Origin: Spartobacteria bacterium UBA695
Lineage (GTDB): Bacteria > Verrucomicrobiota > Verrucomicrobiia > Chthoniobacterales > Chthoniobacteraceae
DNA: 64,000 nucleotides
Assembly (NCBI GenBank): GCA_002298145.1
Contig: DBMP01000025.1
Span: 186,001-250,000, forward strand
Direction: 5' to 3'
Made by a program: the position numbers and the translations under genes. Below the pieces are notes generated by a model. The model saw nothing but the letters and a program-made list of their open reading frames with translations. It made no database searches and had not been told where the DNA came from. Positions 45,568-57,604 of the stretch are shown one piece after another. The number at the start of each line of letters is the position of its first letter. Positions within the stretch are counted from its first letter, which is position 1.

Positions 45568-46734
45568 ATGACATCGAACACCGCAGGCCGGAAAATCAAA
45601 GTCGGATTGATCATTGACGAATTCTTTGGAGGCGCGGGCACCCCTTACGGCGGCTACGGCTTTCTGGCCCGCAAATACGTCGCCAAATACATTCCCAACG
45701 AGCAGATCGAGGTCGAGGTGCTGCTGGGCCGGGGCAAAAAGAACTTTTCCGCCCAGCGCTACGAAGAGGACGGCTGCACGCTCTACCGGCTTCCCCGGTG
45801 GTCGTTCTTCGCGAAACGCTGGCTCAAAAAGCAGAACTACAGCGTCTACCTGAGCATCGAACTGACCAGCACCTACGCCCTTAAAAACGAGCCCGACCCC
45901 TCCAAGCGCCTGATTCTCTGGATTCAGGACCCGCGCCCGGAATCGGCTTGGTGCATCGTCAATACGCTGCAATCCCTCAAGTGCCCTTTTTTCTTCAACC
46001 CCAAGATCTACAATTTCGTCGAAAAGCTCAACGCGCAGAAGCGGGTCGCCTTCATCTCCCAGGGGCGCTCGCTCAATCCGCTAGGCATCGAGCTCTACCA
46101 CCTGCCTAAAGAGACACCCGTGCGCTTTCTCCCGAACCCGGTGGATATCGACTGGGAATTCCAGTTCGACCTCGCCAAGAAGAAAAAAGCGGTCGTCTTC
46201 CTGGGCCGCCTCGAGGCGCAAAAACGCTGCTGGCTTTTCTGCGAAGTCGCCAAACGGATGCCGGAATATGATTTTTACGTCCTCGGGCAGTTCTTCCGCA
46301 ACCCCGAGGACAACCGCCGCATGCTCGCGCCGTATATGAAGGGCGACCTCTCCAACCTCCCCAACCTTCACTTCGTCGGCCACGACGACGGGGAGAAAAA
46401 GAAGCAGCTTCTCAAGGATTCACGCGTCATGCTCTCCACGGCCATCTGGGAGGGCATCCCGATTTCCTGGCTGGAGGGGCTCTCCTACGGTGCCACACTC
46501 GTCACCTGCCTGGAGCGGGAGGGGCTCGCGGAGCGCTTCGGCGAGTTCGTGGGCGAGATCAACGGCGACGGCTTCGAGGGCGTGGACCGGTTCATCCCCG
46601 CCATCCGCCGCATGATGGAGGACGACGAGTTCTATTCCCAAAAAGCCCGCGCCGCCGTCGACTACATCCGCGAAACCCACAGCATCCCGCGCTTTATCAA
46701 AGACCTGCGGGAAGTTATCACCGCCTCCTGCTAA
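45568..46734 (+). CDS. glycosyltransferase (GT4-like)
   Basis: A 388-residue GT-B enzyme. An N-terminal IKVGLIIDEFFGGAGTPYGG with a Gly-rich loop is followed by the nucleotide-sugar domain (AVVFLGRLEAQKRCWLFCEV, MPEYDFYVLGQF, STAIWEGIPISWLEGLSYGA with glutamates of the EX7E motif). It is followed after 10 bases by a GT9 gene, so the two form an operon. It probably takes part in assembly of the same surface glycan as its neighbours. Confidence 0.82.
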   Translation: MTSNTAGRKIKVGLIIDEFFGGAGTPYGGYGFLARKYVAKYIPNEQIEVEVLLGRGKKNFSAQRYEEDGCTLYRLPRWSFFAKRWLKKQNYSVYLSIELTSTYALKNEPDPSKRLILWIQDPRPESAWCIVNTLQSLKCPFFFNPKIYNFVEKLNAQKRVAFISQGRSLNPLGIELYHLPKETPVRFLPNPVDIDWEFQFDLAKKKKAVVFLGRLEAQKRCWLFCEVAKRMPEYDFYVLGQFFRNPEDNRRMLAPYMKGDLSNLPNLHFVGHDDGEKKKQLLKDSRVMLSTAIWEGIPISWLEGLSYGATLVTCLEREGLAERFGEFVGEINGDGFEGVDRFIPAIRRMMEDDEFYSQKARAAVDYIRETHSIPRFIKDLREVITASC

Positions 46735-46744
46735 CCTCCACGCC

Positions 46745-47851
46745 ATGTGGCACCGATTCGTTCAGGCTTTCACCCTCGCCTTCTTCCGCGCCGTGAGCCG
46801 GGTTTTTCCGCCCGTCCCCGGGCCCGTTCCCCGCGACCCGTCGCTGATTTTGGTTTTCAGCTGCACCGGCATCGGCGACGCGCTGTTCCAAGGCGGCGCG
46901 ATCCGCAGTCTTAAGAAAGCCTACCCGCGCGCACGGATCGTCGTTTGCGCCCATCACAAGCGCCGGACCATTGCCCTTCACCACCCGGACGTGGCCGAGG
47001 TCGTTTCCTACGGAAAATCGCCGCTTTATGCCCTTCGGCTGCTCTGGAGATTCAGAAGGAACCGGCCGGACATCGTGGTTCTGCTCAATACCAACACAGA
47101 GGTGCTTCCGCTGGCCTACTGCATCAACCGCCGGGCGCTCTTCGGCCCGCTCTGGCGCAGCGAGCCCTACACCTTTTTACTTTCCCACCCCGTGGACGCG
47201 CCCAACCGAGGCCACATGACCGCACGCATGATGTCTGTGGCGGAAGCCGCGGGCGGGCTGCCGGGAGACAGCTCGATGGTCTATGCCCCAACGGAGGCGG
47301 AGCGTTCCGCAGTGCGGCAGCGGTTTGCAGGGTGGATCGAGAAGCCCTACCTCATCTTCCAAACCGGCGGTGGAACGACGCTCGGCTGGCGCAACTGGCC
47401 CGTGGAAGCCTATATCCGGGCGATCCGGTGGCTTCGCGAGCGCTACGACCTCTCCGTGGTGCTCACCGGAGGCCACGACAATGAACCGCAGGCCGCCGCA
47501 ATCGAGAGCGCCTGCCCTGGCGTGATCAACCTGTGCAGCAAGACCACGCTGGAGGAAACCGCGGCGCTGCTCACCTTTGCCCGCCTGCTGGTCAGCTCAG
47601 ACACCGGCGTGATGCACCTCGCCTTCGCCGTCAAGTGCCCCACCGTCTCCATCCATCACTACCGCATTCCGGCAAGCGACGTGGGGCCGCTGGACCGGTC
47701 CGGGAATCATGAGGTGATCGAGCTTGCGAGGAAAAACCCCGCCTCCCCGACGCCCGAATCAATGGACGGCATTCCCGACCAGGAGGTCTGGGAGGCCATC
47801 GAACGCCTGCTGGCGAGAGGCGGCGTCGCCCCTCGCCCGGTCGGCGCGTAG
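46745..47851 (+). CDS. glycosyltransferase family 9 (heptosyltransferase-like)
   Basis: A 368-residue GT9 enzyme. The first Rossmann domain has LVFSCTGIGDALFQGGAIRS and ARIVVCAHHKRRTIALHHPD. The second has LIFQTGGGTTLGWRNWPVEA and LLVSSDTGVMHLAFAVKCPT, where the usual donor-binding residues are found. It is the second heptosyltransferase-like gene of the window and lies 10 bases after a GT4-like gene. It is convergent with carB, with a 41-bp gap. Confidence 0.88.
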   Translation: MWHRFVQAFTLAFFRAVSRVFPPVPGPVPRDPSLILVFSCTGIGDALFQGGAIRSLKKAYPRARIVVCAHHKRRTIALHHPDVAEVVSYGKSPLYALRLLWRFRRNRPDIVVLLNTNTEVLPLAYCINRRALFGPLWRSEPYTFLLSHPVDAPNRGHMTARMMSVAEAAGGLPGDSSMVYAPTEAERSAVRQRFAGWIEKPYLIFQTGGGTTLGWRNWPVEAYIRAIRWLRERYDLSVVLTGGHDNEPQAAAIESACPGVINLCSKTTLEETAALLTFARLLVSSDTGVMHLAFAVKCPTVSIHHYRIPASDVGPLDRSGNHEVIELARKNPASPTPESMDGIPDQEVWEAIERLLARGGVAPRPVGA

Positions 47852-47892
47852 AGCACCGTAGATCAAGTGAAGCTCGTTGAAGCGCCGGGCGC

Positions 47893-51144
<3,252 letters not shown>

Positions 51145-51246
51145 CGGGTAAAAACGTGCCGGAAACTAGAGCATCTGCCGAGTCAACTTTCCAGAAAAAT
51201 GAGTGACCCGCTCATGGTTATGAACCGCGGGATAAGACTGCGCCTT

Positions 51247-51345
51247 GTTCCCGAACTTCATTTGGGGACGCCAGCGCACCGGCAACTCACGGGCCACAAT
51301 GGGCGTTGAGGGCTCAAGCGCGTGCCGAAATGGCGTTTCGGCACG
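51247..51345 (+). repeat. third, partial copy of the composite hairpin repeat
   Basis: Upstream of carB stands a degenerate copy of the second half of the 29.9-kb repeat, in the same order: GTTCCCGAA/TTTGGGGAC (51247-51269), a CGGCAACTC...TTGAGG remnant, and the perfect 10-bp arms CGTGCCGAAA/TTTCGGCACG with a changed loop (TGGCG) at 51321-51345. The CGCAAAG inverted repeat is absent. Confidence 0.85.
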
Positions 51346-51386
51346 AAAAGAAGAGTGCAAGAACAGGGGCCGCAGCCGCCTGAAGG

Positions 51387-52385
51387 CTATTCCACGATCG
51401 GCTTCCCGGCGTCGATGCGGCGCTGGTAGGCCCCTTCGCGGCGGTCGAGGGACTCCTTCTGGCTGGGGTCGATTTTGCGCATCTTGTTAAAGAGCGCCTC
51501 GGTGTAGGCCTTGGCGGCGGCTTTGTACTCGTCGCTTCCCTCGGGGGTGGACTGTAGTTTCTGGAGCGCCGAGGCGACTTTCGGGTCCTGGAGGGCCGCT
51601 CCCTTGGTCTTGGCGTAGGCCTCGGGAGATACTTCCCGAACCGGGGTGGCCACGGGGGTCTCGACGACTTTGGGGGTCGGGGTTGCCTTGGGCGTTGGGG
51701 TGGGCTTGGGGGTCGGTTTCGGAGTGGGCGTAGGCGTCGGGGTCTCGACCGGGGAAGGCTTGGGCGTTGCGGTTGGCTTGGGCGTGGCCGTGGGTTTCGG
51801 GGTCGCCGTGGGTTTGGGCGTGGGCGTGGCAGAGGGCTCAGCGGTAGGAGCTGGAGCCGGGGTGGCAACCGGGGTAGCCGTTGGAGAAGCCTTGGGACTC
51901 GCGGTCGGCTTGGCGCTCGGAGCCGCCGAGGGGGTGGCCGCCGGTTTCACGGCTTCGGGTTTGGCGGCTCCTTTTTTAACCGGGGTGGCCTCGGGAGCGG
52001 GCGTGGCCCCCTTGATCCCTTCCTTGGGGGAGGCGATGCCCTTTTTAGAAGCCTTCGGCGTCTGAGCAGGGGTGGCCTTCGGGGCTTTTTCGCCGCCGAA
52101 CATATTGCGGAAAAACCCAAAGAACCCAGAGCGTTTCCTGGGGGCGGGCGTGGCCTCCGGGGTGGGGGCAGGGGCCGCCTTTTTCTTCACCGCCGGGCGG
52201 GCGCGTTTGACCGGTTCCGGAGTCGATTCCCCAGGGGTGGCGGCAGCGGGCGTGGCCGTGGGAGAAGAGGAAGCCGAGGCGCTGGGGGCGGGAGCCACGG
52301 GGGTATTCGGCTGGTCGGGGGTCACGGAGACTTGCGCCAGGGCGCTCGAAGCGCAGGCCAGCAGGACGAAAGGAATCTTTTTCAT
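51387..52385 (-). CDS. secreted Pro/Thr/Ala-rich repeat protein, function unknown
   Basis: A 332-residue protein with a signal peptide (MKKIPFVLLACASSALA). The central 200 residues are low complexity: Ala/Pro/Thr/Lys-rich with tandem TPKPTA and ATPKP units between about residues 185 and 245. The last 80 residues form a small folded part rich in Lys and Ala (LQKLQSTPEGSDEYKAAAKA, then NKMRKIDPSQKESLDRRE). It resembles wall- or envelope-spanning linker proteins, but no domain is recognised. It is divergent from alr. Confidence 0.65.
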   Translation of the reverse strand: MKKIPFVLLACASSALAQVSVTPDQPNTPVAPAPSASASSSPTATPAAATPGESTPEPVKRARPAVKKKAAPAPTPEATPAPRKRSGFFGFFRNMFGGEKAPKATPAQTPKASKKGIASPKEGIKGATPAPEATPVKKGAAKPEAVKPAATPSAAPSAKPTASPKASPTATPVATPAPAPTAEPSATPTPKPTATPKPTATPKPTATPKPSPVETPTPTPTPKPTPKPTPTPKATPTPKVVETPVATPVREVSPEAYAKTKGAALQDPKVASALQKLQSTPEGSDEYKAAAKAYTEALFNKMRKIDPSQKESLDRREGAYQRRIDAGKPIVE

Positions 52386-52483
52386 GGGGGAGGTAATCGC
52401 CTATATCAGTAACAGGGCTTTTTTCAATCGGCAAGTTACGGTTGAGTACGGCGAAAAATAGGCCCAAAGTAAGGCTTCAAACC

Positions 52484-53632
52484 ATGTCTCATCTTCTTTC
52501 CGAACCATTCCGCCGCTGCTGGGCGGAAATCGACCTCGACGCGCTACGCCACAACGTCGGGGCGATCCGCGACCATGTGGGGCCGAATGTCAACCTCATG
52601 GCCATCGTTAAGGCCAATGCCTATGGCCATGGCGTCGTGGAACTTACGCGGGAGCTGCGCTATCTGGTCGAGATGTTTGGCGTCGCCAGCGTCACCGAGG
52701 CGCTTCAGCTCCGCCGGGTCGCCCCGGACACCCCCATCGTCGTCCTCGGGCCCGCGCTGGCCGAGGAGCGCGAGGCGATGGTCCGCAACGGTTTTATCCC
52801 GGTCCTTTCCTCTCTGGAGGAGGCGCGAGCCTACTCAGCCCTGGCCAAAGCGCTGGAGCTAAAGGCCCCCTACGCCGTTCATCTGAAAATCGACACCGGC
52901 ATGGGCCGCATCGGCGTCTGGCACGAGGAGGCCCTGGAGGTGGCCCGAGCCATCGCCGCGCTGCCCGGCCTGAAGCTCGCGGGCGTGGCCACCCACCTGC
53001 CCGTTCCGGACGAGGACGCCCAGTGGACCCGCAAGGAGCTGGACCTCTGGAACCGCCTCATCGCCAGTTTCCGCGAAGCCGGGCTGGAGCCGGGCACCGT
53101 TCACGCGCTGGCCAGCGGCGGCCTCGTCCCCTTCGCGCAAGAGGCGCTGGGCAAGGGGGGCAACCCGGACGTGGTGCGCCCGGGGCTGGTCCTCTACGGC
53201 GTCTCCCCGTTTCCGGAATTTCAGGATAAAATCCAGGCGGTGCTGACCTGGAAATCCCGCGTAACGCTGATCCGGGAGGTTCCCAAGGGGCGCGGGGTCA
53301 GCTACGGACGCACGTTTATCACCCCGGCTCCGATGCGGATCGCCACGATTTGCGCCGGGTACGCCGACGGCTACCAGCGCCACCTCTCGGGCTCTGGAGT
53401 GGAGGTCCTCATCCGGGGCCACCGCTGTAAGCTCTTGGGCCGGGTGACGATGGACCAGATCCTGGTGGACGTGACAAAGGTGCCCGAAGTCGCCGCTGGG
53501 GACGAAGTGGTGTTGCTCGGTCGCCAGGGGGACGAGGAGATCACCGCCTCCGAGCTGGCCCGGAAAGCCGGCACCATCCCGTGGGAAATCTTCACCTCGA
53601 TCAGCCCGCGCGTGATGAGGTATTACATCTAG
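52484..53632 (+). CDS. alr: alanine racemase
   Basis: A 382-residue PLP enzyme interconverting L- and D-alanine for peptidoglycan. The cofactor Lys43 is in MAIVKANAYGHG, GMGRIGVWHEE lies near residue 140, and the second catalytic Tyr is in RGVSYGRTF. The C-terminal beta domain (GRVTMDQILVDVTKVPEVAA GDEVVLLG) is intact. The ATG at 52484 is preferred over a TTG 14 codons upstream because the added residues are not conserved. The next gene is 66 bases away. Confidence 0.96.
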   Translation: MSHLLSEPFRRCWAEIDLDALRHNVGAIRDHVGPNVNLMAIVKANAYGHGVVELTRELRYLVEMFGVASVTEALQLRRVAPDTPIVVLGPALAEEREAMVRNGFIPVLSSLEEARAYSALAKALELKAPYAVHLKIDTGMGRIGVWHEEALEVARAIAALPGLKLAGVATHLPVPDEDAQWTRKELDLWNRLIASFREAGLEPGTVHALASGGLVPFAQEALGKGGNPDVVRPGLVLYGVSPFPEFQDKIQAVLTWKSRVTLIREVPKGRGVSYGRTFITPAPMRIATICAGYADGYQRHLSGSGVEVLIRGHRCKLLGRVTMDQILVDVTKVPEVAAGDEVVLLGRQGDEEITASELARKAGTIPWEIFTSISPRVMRYYI

Positions 53633-53698
53633 CTGCTAGACCGCGAGGGGGTGACGTGATACGAAGAGACCCCTCTCCACTCTTTCACCCCGCTTTTC

Positions 53699-54064
53699 AT
53701 GTTCCAGATCGTCTTTAACGAAATCAGCGCCGCCGAGATGTCAGCCCTCCCGATGGACCTCCAGCTTGAGCTGCTCGCCGAATTCCAAATCCTACCCGAA
53801 GACCTCGACCAGCTCGACCCGGTGCGCTTCGGCCACATCGAGCGCAACGGCAAGACGCTCCACCGCTGCCATGTGAAGGATTTCCGGATTTACTTTGAGA
53901 AAACGGCGGAGGGCATCGCGATCGACCGGGTGCTGCACAAGAACACGATCCGGGATTTTCTCTTCCGCTCGAACCTCCCGATGGTGGAGGAGGACAAGAC
54001 GCTAGGCGAAAAGCCGGGCTTCTGGAAGCTCATCGAGGAAGGGGAAAAGTCGGGGAAGAAGTAG
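53699..54064 (+). CDS. RelE/ParE-fold-like small protein without adjacent antitoxin
   Basis: A 121-residue protein. The stretch PVRFGHIERNGKTLHRCHVK, DFRIYFEKTAEGIAIDRVLH and KNTIRDFLFR recalls the beta-sheet core of RelE/ParE-type proteins (plasmid-stabilisation superfamily). The C-terminus is an unusual charged tail. No antitoxin-like gene is beside it: alr is upstream and an acyltransferase gene follows after 13 bases. It may be a housekeeping member of the fold rather than a toxin. Assignment is by pattern and moderate. Confidence 0.6.
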   Translation: MFQIVFNEISAAEMSALPMDLQLELLAEFQILPEDLDQLDPVRFGHIERNGKTLHRCHVKDFRIYFEKTAEGIAIDRVLHKNTIRDFLFRSNLPMVEEDKTLGEKPGFWKLIEEGEKSGKK

Positions 54065-54077
54065 GGGGAAGGCTCCC

Positions 54078-56153
54078 ATGCGCCCCATCCCCCTTCTTCC
54101 AGCTCAAGGCGGCGGCCCGCATTGGGCCCAGCAGGTCACCAGGGGAACCTACCTGCCCCATATCGACGGGATGCGCTGCCTTGCGGTCGTCCCGGTCCTG
54201 CTTTTTCACCTGGCAAGCAGCCTCTGCCCGGCGGGATTTGTTGGAGTGGATGTCTTTTTCGTCATTTCTGGCTACCTGATTTGCGGAGGGATATTCCGCG
54301 ACCTTGAACAAGGGACGTTTTCGCTCCGGGCATTCTACTTCCGCCGCATCCGCAGGATTTTTCCAGCCTATTTCACAGTGATGGCCGTGGTGCTGCTCGT
54401 GGGGTTGCTCTTTTATCACTGGGCCCGCGTGGTTCCTCTGGCACAGACGGCGCTCTTCAGCTCATTGTTCTCAGCCAATCTCTATTTCTGGTTGGATACG
54501 GGCTATTTCCAGCCCAACGCCCACGCCAATGCACTGCTGAACCTCTGGTCGCTAGGGGTTGAGGAACAGTTCTACATCGTTATTCCGGTCGTCACGCTCC
54601 TGCTTTGGAAGCTCACGAAACGCTGCGTCATGCCGGTGTTTCTGACATGCCTTTGCGGATCACTAGCGATTTGTCTGTTTCTCGGCATGCGGGGGGATTC
54701 CACTACGGCGTTTTACACCCTTCCGACGCGGGCATGGGAGCTCTTTGCAGGGGCGCTTATCTCCCGCCTACCCTCTGCGGGGAAGGGCCTGCGAACCGAT
54801 CTCCTCTCATTACTCGGACTACTGCTTCTCGTGGCTTCATTTTGGTGCCTGAGCGTAAAAAAGACCTACGAAAACGGGGGAACGAACGTGGAGCTGATCC
54901 TGCCGTTTCTGGGCAGCCTGGGCATTCACCCCTTTCCCGGGTGGGTCAGTCTTCCAGCTGTCGCCGGAAGCCTTCTCCTGCTGCATTACGGGGCGACCGG
55001 GGCAACGGCACCGCTCCTGGGCTCACCCCTGTTTGTGGGCATCGGCAAAATCTCCTATTCGCTCTACCTGTGGCATTGGCCGGTCGTCTGCTTCGCCCGG
55101 TACGTCAGCTACGACCACAGCCATCCCGCCCTAATGGCAGCGGCGGGCGCTTTCTCGTTCGCGGCAGCTTACCTTTCCTGGCGTTTTGTGGAACTTCCCT
55201 TCCGCCTAAACCGCCAGTTCACCCCGCGCCGGGCTTTTACCTGGACCGCATTGGCCTGCGGAAGCCTCGCGGCGCTCTGCACAGTTTTGATCCAAACGGA
55301 GGGGCTGCGGCACTTCCTTCATCAGGATGCCGCCCGTTGCACAGCTGCTCCCCGCCCGTTCCTCTCCAATTTCAATAAATTCCGCCAAATCCCCGCATTT
55401 CACCCTCCGGCCTATCCCTCGCTCGATCCCCATTACGTCGAACCTATGGGTGCCCCCGGGAAACCGACCTTTTGCCTGCTGGGCGATAGCCACGCAGAGG
55501 CGCTCCTGCCGGGCCTGGACCGAATCGCACGGGAACAGGACCAGTCCGGGCTCTTTATTATCCAAAGGATTCATCCGGTCATCCACGAGCCATCGGCCCC
55601 ACCCGAAATGAAGCTTTTCGAATGGATTGCCGCGCACCCGGACATCCACGACATCTACCTGGTAGGCCGCTGGCTCAAGGAATACCGGATCGAAGGAAGC
55701 ATTCCTCGGTTAGGCGAGAAAGGGCGGATAGCTCCACTCATGATCGAGGAAACAGCACTCAGCCGGATCGAGTCGGACTTCCAACGCACCGCTGAATGGT
55801 TTACCCAGCGAGGCAAGAAGGTCTATCTATTCACTACCGTCCCAGAGTACGGCTACGGCGTTGCCGATATCGCCGCCCGCAGCCGGATCATCCCCAACCC
55901 GTATCCCATCGAGTTAACGCGCCAGGATTACGAAAACCGTCAAGGGTCACTGACCTCAATTTTTTCCAAGCTGGAACAACAGGGACTGGTGACCATCGTG
56001 CCGCTTCATGCCAGCCTCTTCGCACACGATTGCTCGGTTTACATGAGCCCCGAAGGGCAGCCGTATTACTCCGACGGGGACCATCTTACGGCAGCGGGGG
56101 CCACACTTGTCAGCCGGAGCATCGCGCCCCTGCTTTGGCCGAAGCCGCTCTAG
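54078..56153 (+). CDS. OafA/YrhL-type membrane acyltransferase with SGNH domain
   Basis: A 691-residue protein. Residues 25-400 form an acyltransferase-3 membrane domain with about ten hydrophobic helices, starting YLPHIDGMRCLAVVPVLLFH with the conserved His, then GVDVFFVISGYLI and FYFRRIRRIFPAYF. A C-terminal SGNH domain follows, with CLLGDSHAEALLPG and a late DGDHLTAAGA, the Ser and Asp/His triad. Such enzymes O-acetylate surface polysaccharides. In this window it could modify the glycan built by the nearby glycosyltransferases. Confidence 0.93.
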   Translation: MRPIPLLPAQGGGPHWAQQVTRGTYLPHIDGMRCLAVVPVLLFHLASSLCPAGFVGVDVFFVISGYLICGGIFRDLEQGTFSLRAFYFRRIRRIFPAYFTVMAVVLLVGLLFYHWARVVPLAQTALFSSLFSANLYFWLDTGYFQPNAHANALLNLWSLGVEEQFYIVIPVVTLLLWKLTKRCVMPVFLTCLCGSLAICLFLGMRGDSTTAFYTLPTRAWELFAGALISRLPSAGKGLRTDLLSLLGLLLLVASFWCLSVKKTYENGGTNVELILPFLGSLGIHPFPGWVSLPAVAGSLLLLHYGATGATAPLLGSPLFVGIGKISYSLYLWHWPVVCFARYVSYDHSHPALMAAAGAFSFAAAYLSWRFVELPFRLNRQFTPRRAFTWTALACGSLAALCTVLIQTEGLRHFLHQDAARCTAAPRPFLSNFNKFRQIPAFHPPAYPSLDPHYVEPMGAPGKPTFCLLGDSHAEALLPGLDRIAREQDQSGLFIIQRIHPVIHEPSAPPEMKLFEWIAAHPDIHDIYLVGRWLKEYRIEGSIPRLGEKGRIAPLMIEETALSRIESDFQRTAEWFTQRGKKVYLFTTVPEYGYGVADIAARSRIIPNPYPIELTRQDYENRQGSLTSIFSKLEQQGLVTIVPLHASLFAHDCSVYMSPEGQPYYSDGDHLTAAGATLVSRSIAPLLWPKPL

Positions 56154-56159
56154 CCCCGT

Positions 56160-57029
56160 CTACTTCCGCTCCAGCCCCTTTATGAAATCCTGCGGGCTCT
56201 TTTTGTAAAACCGCTGCCCCAGGCGGAGCGCCTCGGCGTAGAACTCCGGCTCGCGCGCGTCGATCTCGCCAATAATGAACGCCGACTGAACACCTGGCCC
56301 GACCAGCTGCTGCACTCCGGCGCGCAATGCGTCGAGGTCGTGGGCGTCCCCTGCCATTCCGCCCATGTCTTTGAGCTTCATAATCAAGCGGCGTACCTTG
56401 CCCGGTGAGAAGGAGGCTCGCACGATGCGCAGGTGGTACCAGAGTTCCTTGACCCGCTTGCGCCATTCGTGGAAGGCCTCGGGGCTCGGCTGGGCGCGGT
56501 AGGCCTCCAGGGTCCGGCGGCCTTTGCGGTAGGCGCGCTGCACCTCGGCCTTCAAGTCGTCGGAGGTCAGCGCGTCCAAGGGCCAGCTCTGGACCCGGCG
56601 GCGGGCTTTCTCCAGAAGCCGCAGCACACGCCGCACGGTTTCCTCGCTCGAAGCCGCCACGCGGTCCCGGTCGGCCACGAGAGCCGTGCGCACGGCACTA
56701 AATTCCGCCGGTTCAGCCGGGGCGGTGCGGATGAGGGCCTCCAGGGTCCGGAGGCGCACGTCGGCATCGCGCATCGGCCCAAGAAGGTGGGAGATTTCAC
56801 CGAGCGCCTTTTTTTCCACCTCGCGGCGGCGGGGTTCGAGCCTCCCGGAGACCAGCCGGAAGGCGGCCCGGAGCTTTTTGAGCGCCTTGCGTGCCTCGTG
56901 GACGGAGCGGACGGGGTCGGAATCGTTGTTGAGCGCTGCGCGCGCGGTGTCGATCTGTTTGCGGGCGATCCGGCGCAGCCCCTCGCCGGGGGCTTCATGT
57001 GCTTGGAGATAAAGCGGCGGAGGGTTCAT
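56160..57029 (-). CDS. CHAD-domain protein
   Basis: A 289-residue all-helical protein of the CHAD family. It is rich in conserved His, Lys and Arg (VRSVHEARKALKKLRAAFRL, then FHEWRKRVKELWYHLRIVR), which bind polyphosphate. The ATG at 57029 overlaps the TGA of the CYTH gene upstream (ATGA), so both are translated together. CHAD proteins are often linked to polyphosphate granules or CYTH triphosphatases; here the two domains are separate genes. It is convergent with the acyltransferase gene, with 6 bases between. Confidence 0.9.
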   Translation of the reverse strand: MNPPPLYLQAHEAPGEGLRRIARKQIDTARAALNNDSDPVRSVHEARKALKKLRAAFRLVSGRLEPRRREVEKKALGEISHLLGPMRDADVRLRTLEALIRTAPAEPAEFSAVRTALVADRDRVAASSEETVRRVLRLLEKARRRVQSWPLDALTSDDLKAEVQRAYRKGRRTLEAYRAQPSPEAFHEWRKRVKELWYHLRIVRASFSPGKVRRLIMKLKDMGGMAGDAHDLDALRAGVQQLVGPGVQSAFIIGEIDAREPEFYAEALRLGQRFYKKSPQDFIKGLERK

Positions 57030-57484
57030 TCGCGGGCCAGGATGCGGTTGCTGTAATGGGAATCGGCGCTGACATCGCGCCCGAACCATGCCGGGGGGAC
57101 AAAAGCGTGGGCCTCGGCCTCGGTGGGGAACTCGACCTCGACCACGAGCAGGCCCTCGTTCAGGCCGCCGTAGACATCCACCTCCACCGTCAGGCTCCCC
57201 AGGGGGAGTTCGTGCCGGGTTTTGCGCAACCGGTGCCCCCGGGTCAGCGGCCAGAGCGCGTCGAACTGGCTCGCGCTCAGCTCAACCTCCAGTTCCGCCC
57301 GCGCAAACCCATTGGGAGCCCCCTTCACGGTGATATAATACGCGTCTGCCTTCCGGCGCAGCCGCACCTGGCGGCCATGCGGCTCCACGGCCAGGTAGCC
57401 CTGGTCGATGGGCACCCCGTCCGTCCGGTCGAAACCGTCCGGGAGCGCCTTGACGAGAAATTTGCGTTCGATTTCCTGATTCAT
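57026..57484 (-). CDS. CYTH-domain triphosphatase-like protein
   Basis: A 152-residue protein of the CYTH/TTM superfamily. The signature EIERKFLV (ExExK at residues 4-8) is at the N-terminus, and the basic/acidic strands of the tunnel follow (RQVRLRRKADAYYITVKG, then LTVEVDVYGGLNEGLLVVEV). This is the inorganic triphosphatase branch, which lacks the long cyclase sequence. It is coupled to the CHAD gene and divergent from the GT28 gene, the 120-bp gap holding both promoters. Confidence 0.92.
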   Translation of the reverse strand: MNQEIERKFLVKALPDGFDRTDGVPIDQGYLAVEPHGRQVRLRRKADAYYITVKGAPNGFARAELEVELSASQFDALWPLTRGHRLRKTRHELPLGSLTVEVDVYGGLNEGLLVVEVEFPTEAEAHAFVPPAWFGRDVSADSHYSNRILARE

Positions 57485-57604
57485 ACCGGCGGCTTTTTCT
57501 TTGCCGCTTTGGGAGTTGTCAGCTTTGGCTGGAAGGGCAACAATAGGGGGTCTTTCCGAGAATTGGAACCAAATAGCCGCTGCCAGCTACCCACCGACTT
57601 CCCC

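Noticed and set aside
45408..45617. Small plus-strand frame in the divergent gap before the GT4-like gene
   Set aside because: It overlaps the start of the real gene in another frame and shows no family character.
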